From Sphingobium sp. AS12 (lineage in GTDB: Bacteria > Pseudomonadota > Alphaproteobacteria > Sphingomonadales > Sphingomonadaceae): a stretch of DNA of 64,000 bases. This document shows, one piece after another, positions 53,801 to 62,800 of this stretch (position 1 is its first letter; the number at the start of each line of letters is the position of its first letter). Under the pieces are notes generated by a model that saw only the letters and a list, made by a program, of their open reading frames with translations, had not been told where the DNA came from and did not search any database. A program made the position numbers and the translations under genes. The DNA lies in NCBI RefSeq assembly GCF_019097845.1, contig NZ_JAHRGM010000067.1:124001-188000 (forward strand). Reading direction: 5' to 3'.

Positions 53801-56800
53801 GGCAATCTGGTTTTCAACACGACGCGGGTCGGCGATGTCGAGGCGCCTCTGTTGCCGCTCGATGGCACCTATACGCTGCTGATCGAAGGGCGTGTCGGCA
53901 CGTCCGCGCCGCAGACTCTCAGCTTCCGTGTGGTCGACATGGTCGAGAGCATCACGCCGCTGACCATCGGCGAAACCATCAGCGGTACGATCGCCGCGCC
54001 AGGCACTAAGGTGCGTTACACGTTCAGCGTCAGCGACCCGCAATATCTGATATTCGACAGCCTGATCAACACGACCCAATTCGCATGGACCCTGACCGGA
54101 CCTTCCGGGACCATCCTTTCGCGTCATTTCCAGAATGCCGATGCCCATTCCGGCGCATCGCCTGGCGCGATATTTTTCGAGCCGGGTGATTACGCCATCA
54201 CCGTCGACGCCAATGATGATCTGACCGGCGATTTTGCCTTCCGCCTGCTTGATACGGCGCTGGCGAGTGATCTTGTGCTCAACGCACCGACCACCGGGCG
54301 ACTGGAGCCTGGCAACAGCACCAATCTTTACAAATTCACCGGCGCTGTCGGTGACAATATCTATTTCGATTTCATCTCCAGCCCCGGATCGGGGCAGTGG
54401 CGGCTGTTCGATCCCGATGGCCGGTTGGCGATGAGTGCCAATTACCGCTCGGATACCGGCTTCATCACGCTCGAAAAGGCTGGCGTGTACACGCTGGCCT
54501 ATGAAGGCCAGATTGGCGAGGGCGGCCCGGTCGATTACCAGTTTCAGGTCGACAAGGTGGTCCACAAGAGCCGCACGATCGATCTGGGCGAGACGATCAG
54601 TTCCGCGCTCGATCAACCCGGCCAGAGGGAAGATCTGCTTTTCACGCTGACCGAGGAAACCCTGGTCTATGTCGATGCGCTGTCGCCATTCGGCGATGTC
54701 AGCTGGCGGCTGACCGGTCCCGCCGGGGACTTTGCCGCTCTGCCCTTCACCCAGACCGACAGTTATGACCGGTCCAATGCCCAGGTGGTCTATCGTCTGC
54801 CCGCTGGCGATCATGTGCTGCGGATCGAAAGCGGCACGACTGCGGACCGGGATTATTCCATCCGCCTGCAAAATCTCGCCGATGCGCTGCCGATCACGCC
54901 GGGCGTTCCGGTCAATGGGACGCTTAGCCCTGGTTCCGAAACCGATATGTACCGGTTTGACGGTGAAGCAGGCGACCGCTTCTTCTTCGACAGGCTCAGC
55001 TATGCGGGCGTGTCCACCCACTGGCGGCTGATCGCGCCTAATGGCCGGCAGCTCTTCGCCGGTGACATGAACGATGTCGATACGCTGGTCCTTCCCGATA
55101 GCGGTGCCTACACGCTGCTGATCGAAGGCTATGTGCAGCAGCCCGCATCGGTCGGGACCTATAGTTTCAACGTCATCGAAAACACGTTGATCGCGCCTAT
55201 CCGCATCTCCTCGCTCGAGGTGCGTCCATCGCCCGATCTCATCCCGATCGAGCTTGCGGTCAGCAGCAGCGGCACGATCAGTTCCGGCAGCGAGATTACC
55301 ATCAGCTGGAAAACCCGCAATCAGGGGACGCGACCGACCGATGGCGCGTGGCAGGACCGGGTGTTGCTGCGCAATCTGGATACAAACGAGATTATCGGCA
55401 ACATCCTGCTGGATGACAGCGGCACGGTGATCTCAGCGGAAGGTGAGCGGCAGCGGCAAACCACGCTGACGCTGCCCACGGGCAATCGCGGCGTCGGACG
55501 GATCGGGGTGACGGTGACGAACGACGTCGCCAACACGATCAGCGAAGAAAATATCCTGGGCACCGCCGAAACGAACAATGCCGCGACGTTGGAGTTCACG
55601 TCCCAACTGGCGCCGTTCCGCGATCTCGTCGTTTCCGCCGTTGCGGCGGACCCGGCTGGCGGCTGGAACCCCGGCGATACCGTCACGGTCAACTGGACCA
55701 CCACCAACGCGGGCAACAGCGCGACGGCGGCGGACTTTAGCGAACGGGTTTTCGTGCGCAATGTCATGACCGGCCAGCAGGTTCAGGTCGCCACAGTGGG
55801 CTTCACAGGCGCACTGGGTGCAGAGGAGGCGGCGCAACGGTCCGCGCAGATCATCTGGCCTGCCGGGATTTTGGGGCAGGGCATTTTCGAATTTTCGGTG
55901 GTCACCGATATTTTCGATCAGGTCGCCGAGGCGAATATAACCGCCACTGGCGAGACCAACAACAGCACTGCGGAAACCATCACGTCCGCGCCCGATCTCC
56001 AGATACGCAATCTGGCCATCAGCAACAGCGCGCCGGCTTCGGGCGACGTCATCACGCTGACATGGGACGAGAGCAATCTGGGCAATGTCGGCACCCTGGC
56101 AGGGTTCGACAACCGCCTGCTGGTGCAGAATTTGACCACTGGCGAGACGCTGCTCAACAGCACGATCATCACGACCAGCGCTTTGGCAGCAGGGGAAAGC
56201 CGCGCCCGCACCACCAGCTTCACCCTGCCAGACGGGCAACGCGCGGTTGGCGACATCCGGGTCACCATAATCGCCGACAGCAATGCAAACGGGCAGACGA
56301 GCGTGCGCGAGGCGGCAGCGGGCGTTGCCGCCGAAGGGAATAATAACGCGCAAGCGGCAGTCGCCGTTACCGCCCGCCAATATGCAGATTTGCGCGTCAG
56401 CAATGTCAGCGCGCCCGCCAATGGCCTGGGCGGCGGTAATATTACGGTCAGCTGGACCGTCACGAACGCCGGTGTGGCGACGGCTGACGGTGTTACATGG
56501 TCGGACCGGGTGATATTGAGCAGCGACGCCGTTATCGGCAACGCAGACGATGTCATACTCGGCAATGTCACCCGAACAGGCGGACTGGCGGAAGGTGGCA
56601 GCTATAATGGTTCGGGCACGCTGGCGCTGCCGAACGTCACGTCAGGCAATTATCGCATCTATGTCGTGGCCGATGCGGCGCAGGACATTGTCGAACCGGA
56701 TACGCGGGCAGACAATGTCGGTGGCCCCGCGAACCTTGCCATTACCAGCCGCGCGCCCAATCTGGTGACCGAGGCCATATCCGGCCCGACTGCCACCGTG

Positions 56801-59800
56801 CTGGGCGGCGATCCCTTCACGGTGTCGTGGCGGGTGCGCAACACCGGTGACGCCGCCGCTGCGGGCGGTCATGTCGACCGGCTCGTTCTGTCGGCCGATG
56901 GCGTCGCGGATGCGGATGACCTGGTGTTGGCCGAAGTGTCGCGCGATGCCGGGCTGGCAATCGGCGACAGCTATACCGTATCGGTTCAGGCCCGCGTGCA
57001 GGACGGACGCAGCGGCGATTACCGCCTGATATTGGTGACGGACGCCGGAAGCACGGTATTCGAAAATGGCCTTGAAGGCGACAATGCCGGGGTATCGATC
57101 CCTGTCCGCTTCGCTGTCGCGCCTTCCGGCAATCTGGTCGTCGAAAGCGTCACAGCGCCTGCGGGTGCGCGACCGGGCGAAACGGTAGAGGTCAGCTATA
57201 TCATCCGTAACAGCGGCACGGTGACCGCGAGTGCGCCCTGGGCCGACCGCATCTATGTGGATGACGATACGACGGTTTCGGGCGCGACGACGCTGGCCAG
57301 CATCGTCCGCACATTCGATCTTGCGCCCGGTGAGACCTATGAGATGCGTCAGTCGGTCACGTTGCCGGTAAGCCTGGCGGATGGCACATATAACATCCTT
57401 GTCCGCGCCGATGTGGGCCAGCAAGTGTTTGAAGGCGGCATAGAGGCGGACAATGACGGCGCGTCGGGCGCGCTTGTTCTGACCCATCCCGATCTGGTGC
57501 CGATCAACGTCGCGCTGCCGGGCGGCGTCAATCCGCAATCCAACAGCGACATTGCCGTGACTTGGCAGGTCCGCAACGATGGCAGCGGCGCCAGCATCGG
57601 CGGCTGGACCGACAGCCTTTGGCTTTCCCGCGATGGCATAGTGGGTGCCGGGGACATCAAACTGGGCGAAGTCGTGCGCGGGTCGAGCCTGGGCGTGGGG
57701 GATGTGTACGACGGCGCGCTCACGGTCCGTCTGCCCATCGATGCTTCGGGTGAATATCGCATCATCGTGCAGAGCGACAGCACCGCCGCTGTGCCTGAAA
57801 CCAACGTGGGTGAAACCAACAATAGCGCCTCTGTCGCGCTGACTGTGGGCCTTGCGCCTTATGCCGACCTGGACGTCAGCAATGTTACCGCGCCAGCCCG
57901 CACGATCAACGATCCCGCGCGCGTCACTGTCGGCTGGACGGTCACCAATATCGGCACCGGGCTGGGGACCACCGATAGCTGGACGGATCGCGTCTATGTG
58001 TCGCGTGATGATATATTCGGCGATGGCGATGACATATTGCTGGGCGAGCTGGTCCATTCGGGCGGGCTGGCACTGGGCGACAGCTATGACGCCAATCTTG
58101 ATCTGATCCTGCCTGCCGGATTCTACGGTCGTTACACGCTGTTTGTCCGTTCCGACGCGACAGAGGCCGTGTTCGAAAACGGCGCGGATGCGAACCGGAC
58201 CGCATTGGCGGGCTTCTTTGACGTGTCGCCCATTGCCTGGGCCGATTTGCAGATCGAAAGCGTGGTCGCGCCCACATTGGCGCAATCGGGCACGTCCATC
58301 GATGTCACATGGCGGGAAAGCAATCAGGGCATCGGCCTGACCAACACCGGCGAATGGTTCGACAGCGTCTATCTGGAAAAGACCGACGGCAGTGGCCGGA
58401 TCCTGCTTGGCTCGGTCAATCATCTCGGTTTCCTTGGGGTGGGGGACAGTTATGACCGCACCGCCAACTTCACTTTGCCTGATGGGATAGCGGGCGATTA
58501 CCGTATCGTCGTGATCGCACCGGGCGGTGAAAATCCAGCCAACCAGCCCTATGAATTTGCCTTTACCGGCAACAATAGCGGCACATCGGCCCCGATCAGC
58601 ATCTCGCTTGCGCCGCCACCCGATCTGCGCGTCACGGCCATCTCCGCGCCGACCAATGGGGTCGAGGGCGGCGTGGTCGACATTAGCTGGACAGTGAAGA
58701 ATGAAGGGCTGAGCGAAGCCGAAGGCAGCTGGGTGGACCGGGTCTATCTGCGCAAGGCAGGCGATAGCGGCGCGGGCACGCTAATCGGCACTTATAGCTA
58801 TACCGGCCCGCTGGCGGCGGGGACCAGCTATACAAGGCGCGAGGAAATGCGCCTGCCGGCCAAAACCAGCGATCGGTTCGAGGTGATTGTCGTCACTGAT
58901 GCAGCCGACGCTGTTTATGAGCATACGGCCGAGGCGAACAATCGTTCGGTCGATGATGATTCCATCCTCGTGTCGGTATTGCCCCGCCCCGATTTGCAGA
59001 TCAGCGAAATCATCGCGCCTGACAGAGTGACCGCGGGTGCCACCGCCTCGGTCGATTTCACCGTGATCAATCAGGGGCTGATCGAAGCCAATGGCAACTG
59101 GACCGATCAGGTCTGGCTGTCGCTGGATGACAAGATCAGCGGCGATGACATTCTTGTGTCGCAACTGGCGAATCCGATCGCGCTCGATTCGCTGGAAAGC
59201 TATGAGTCCAGCTCTGCGACCTTCACCGTGCCATTGCGGTTCCGCGGCAATGTGTTCGTGCTGGTGGCCACGGATACCGGCAACGCCATCGACGAATGGC
59301 CGAACGACACGACCGCCAGCAACGTGCGCGCGCAGCAAATTTATGTCGAACCGGTGCCGTTCGCCGATCTGGTCGTCGACAATGTCGTCACCAATGCCCA
59401 GGCGTTCGAGGGCAACAGCGTGCCGGTGCGCTATACCGTGACCAATCGTGGCGCGGGCACCAGCAATCTTGGCCAATGGACCGAGCAGATCTGGCTGACT
59501 AGGGACAAGAACCGGCCGCACCCCGGCCTTGGCGACATATTGCTCACCAGCGTCGCCTACACTGGCGGCCCGCTGGTGGAAGGGCAGGGCTATGATCGCG
59601 AACTGACCGTGACCCTGCCTGCCAGCGTGGTATCCGGCACATATTATATCATGCCCTGGGTCGATCCCTATGCGACGCTGCTGGAGGATTCGCTGGCGAT
59701 CAACGTCAATCCCGACGATCCGGCCGAAATCCAGAGCAGCAATTATCGCGCCCGCGCGATCCAGATCGTCGGCACCCCGCCTGTTTCCAGCACGCGCGCC

Positions 59801-62800
59801 ATTGCGGTGACGGATGTAACCGCCCCGGTTTCGGCCAAGGGCGGTGATGATTTCACCGTCAGCTGGACGGTGCGGTCGACCGGCGATGCACAGGCCAATG
59901 GCTGGACGGACCAGGTCTATTTGTCCGATGCGCCATTGTTGGAAAATGCGCGCAACATATTCAATCTTGGCAGTTTCCAGAATCTCTCGCCGCTCGATCC
60001 GGGGGCGAGCTATACCAATAGCGCCACGTTCAAGCTCAATCCTGCCGCTGCTGGCCTTTACGTCATCGTCAAATCGACGTTGGGCGGTGATCCCAACACG
60101 CTCGACAACGCAAAGTTCGTCGCCACCAGCGTGACGAACGCGCCTGCCGACTTGCAGGTGGTCAGCGTGGTGCCTGCCGCGCCGGGCGTCGTCGCCTATT
60201 CCGGCGAACGGACAAGCGTTACCTATACGGTCGAGAATAAGGGCGCGCCGGTCTGGTCGGGCACGCAATATTGGACCGATCAGATTTGGGTGTCGAAGGA
60301 CCCGACATTCATTGAAAACCGCGCGACCTATGTCGGATCGGTCACACAGGCCAATGAAGGGCTGGGCACGGGGCAGAGCTATACCAACACGCTGGAATTC
60401 GACATGCCGCCGGGGGTGGATGGCGAATATTATGTCTATGTGTTCAACAACACGCCAAGGCGGCCCGTGGTGCCCAGCGACATCGTCCGGTCGGGCGATA
60501 ATGATGCGCTAAGGGACCAGGCTTTCCGGAATTTCGTATTCGAGCTGCCCGCCGGGACGGTCGAACAGGCGCAGTTCCCGGTCGTCTATCGCGAGGCGGA
60601 CCTGAAGGTTACCGAACTGACCTTGCCCGACACGCTGCCTGCGGGCGGTACGGTCGAAATCAGCTTCCGCGTCGAAAATGTCGGCACGCGGGCGACGCGC
60701 GAGAATTCCTGGGTCGACCGGGTCTATCTGTCGCTCGACGCCTCGCTCGATGAGGGCGACTGGCTGATGTCGCGGGAAGCGTCGCCCGGCGTGATCGTCC
60801 GCGCGGAAAATGCGCATGTCGGCATACTCAATCCCGGCGAATCCTATATTGCCAAGGTCACCGTCAGCCTGCCGTTCGAGCTGGAGGGTGGTTTCAACGT
60901 CATCGCGGCGGCGGATTCGGGCCTTGAACAATCGGGCTATGCCAACAGCACGCTGTCTCCGCGCCTTGCCGGTGTGCGCGGTGCGGTCAACGGCAAGGTC
61001 CGGGAGTATGCAGGGGAGGGCAACAACCTGACCGTGCAACCGGTCACGCTGACGCCCTATACCCCGCCAGACCTTCAGGTCGCGACGCTCAGCGCGCCGT
61101 TGCGCGCCACCCGTGGCCAGCCCTTCCGCGTGGAATATAGCGTCACCAATGTGGGCGGCGCTACCCCGACCCTGCAACCGCAATGGGATGACCTTGTCTA
61201 TCTCTCCCGCGATCCGTTTCTTGACCTGACATCGGATCGTTTCCTGGGTTCGATCCGCCATACGGGCGGTCTGGACGCGGGCGGCACCTATTCCGTGGTC
61301 AAGGATTTCGTCGTTCCAGGAGACCTGGGCACCGAAGCCTATTATGTTTTCGTGGTTACCGATCCGGCGCGCTATGATGCCACCGGCAGTCTCTTTGAAG
61401 CGGACGAGCGCAACAATGTGCGTGGCAGCGATGTGCCGATGGTCATCGAACTGCCCCCGCCAACCGACATTCAGGTCACGGATATCGTGGCGCCGGACAA
61501 CAAGCAGGCGGGTGATCCCGTCACCATAAGCTGGACGGTGACGAACAAAAGCACGGTCACCGCTTCGGGCAGCTGGAGCGACGCGGTCTATCTGTCGCGC
61601 GATGCGACCTGGGATGTTGGCGACAAGCTGCTGGGGCGGGCCAATTTCGCCGGATCGCTGCTGGCGGACCAGAGCTATACGCTCAACCTGGATACCACGC
61701 TGCCCGGCGCGGCGGCGGGCGATTATCGCATTATCGTTCGCGCCGATGCGCGCAATCAATTGTTCGAGGATGTGGGCGAGGCGAACAACATCACCGCCGC
61801 CGCCAATGCCACCAGCATCTCGATCGAGACGCTGACGCTCGGAATCCCGCTATCGGCCAATCTCAAGCCGGGGCAGGAGCGGCTTTATCGCATCGTCGTG
61901 CCGGCAGAACAGACGCTGCGGCTGCGCGTGGCGTCCGACGATGAGCGTGCAATCAACGAGGTGTTCCTGCGGCATGATGATGTGCCGACCTCCGCACTGT
62001 TCGACGCGACCTATACCGGGCCTCTGGCGCAGGAACTCACCGCGATCGTGCCGGATACGGAACCGGGCGTCTATTATGTGATGGTGCGCGGCTATAGCGG
62101 CCCGGACGAAGGCAGTACGGTACGGCTGATCGCCGATCTGATGCCGATGGTGATCACCAGCATAGACACCGATACCGGTGGCGACAGCCGCTATGTCACC
62201 ACGACGATCAAGGGCGCGCGCTTCCACGAGAATGCGATCCTGAAGCTGTCCCGACCGGGCATTGCCGAGTTTGAGCCGGTCGCTTGGGAAGTGGTCGACA
62301 GCAGCACGATCATCGCGACGTTCGATTTTACCGACGCGCCGCATGGCCTATACGATCTGAAGGTTACCAATCCTGATGGTGCCGAAACGGTCGAACCCTA
62401 TCGTTTCCTGATCGAGCGTGGGATCGAACCTGAAGTCACGATTGGCGTGGGTGGGCCGCGTGTCATACTGGCGGGCGATCAGGCGACCTATTCGATCGCG
62501 CTCCAGAATATTTCCAACCTCGATGCGCCCTACACCTTTTTCCAGGTCGGCGTGCCGGAACTCAATTACAACCAATATGTCTATGGCCTCAAATTCCTGG
62601 AATTCTTCACCAATGTGCGTGGTATTCCAGAGGGCACAGAGGGTAGCGACAATGCCAATGTCCCCTTCATCAACCTGGAATCGATCACCAATACCAACGG
62701 GCAATTGCTGACATCGGGCTTCCTGTTCGACCAGCCGGCTGACGGCTTTGGCGGCTTCACCGTCAACATCCGCACCTATCCCGGCCTTAAGGAAATGGCG

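Larger units (their letters stand above)
45010..55190 (+). repeat. array of about 24 alternating PPC-like beta domains (types A and B)
   Basis: Coding repeat of about 105 residues per unit, in two alternating kinds. Type A has an RFTFTL-like strand, FDSLT, a SLTGP turn, the SDSY/TDSY motif, AGEYTLTIDG and ends FRLLD. Type B has LxPGxETDxYxFxA, AGExxFFD, a WRLIDPxG turn, FGP, and GTYTLLIEGRVW. Twelve of each can be counted; A-starts are near 45010, 45640, 46940, 47580, 48200, 48840, 50130, 51400, 52020, 53335, 53960 and 54590. One A+B pair spans about 630 bases. The fold matches bacterial pre-peptidase C-terminal domains. Units are clearly diverged, not recent identical copies. Confidence 0.8.

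Noticed and set aside
45010..61830. Regularly spaced repeats that could suggest a CRISPR array or tandem DNA satellite
   Set aside because: The periods (about 315/630 and 375 bases) are protein-domain lengths, the copies are diverged at DNA level, and the frame is open throughout.
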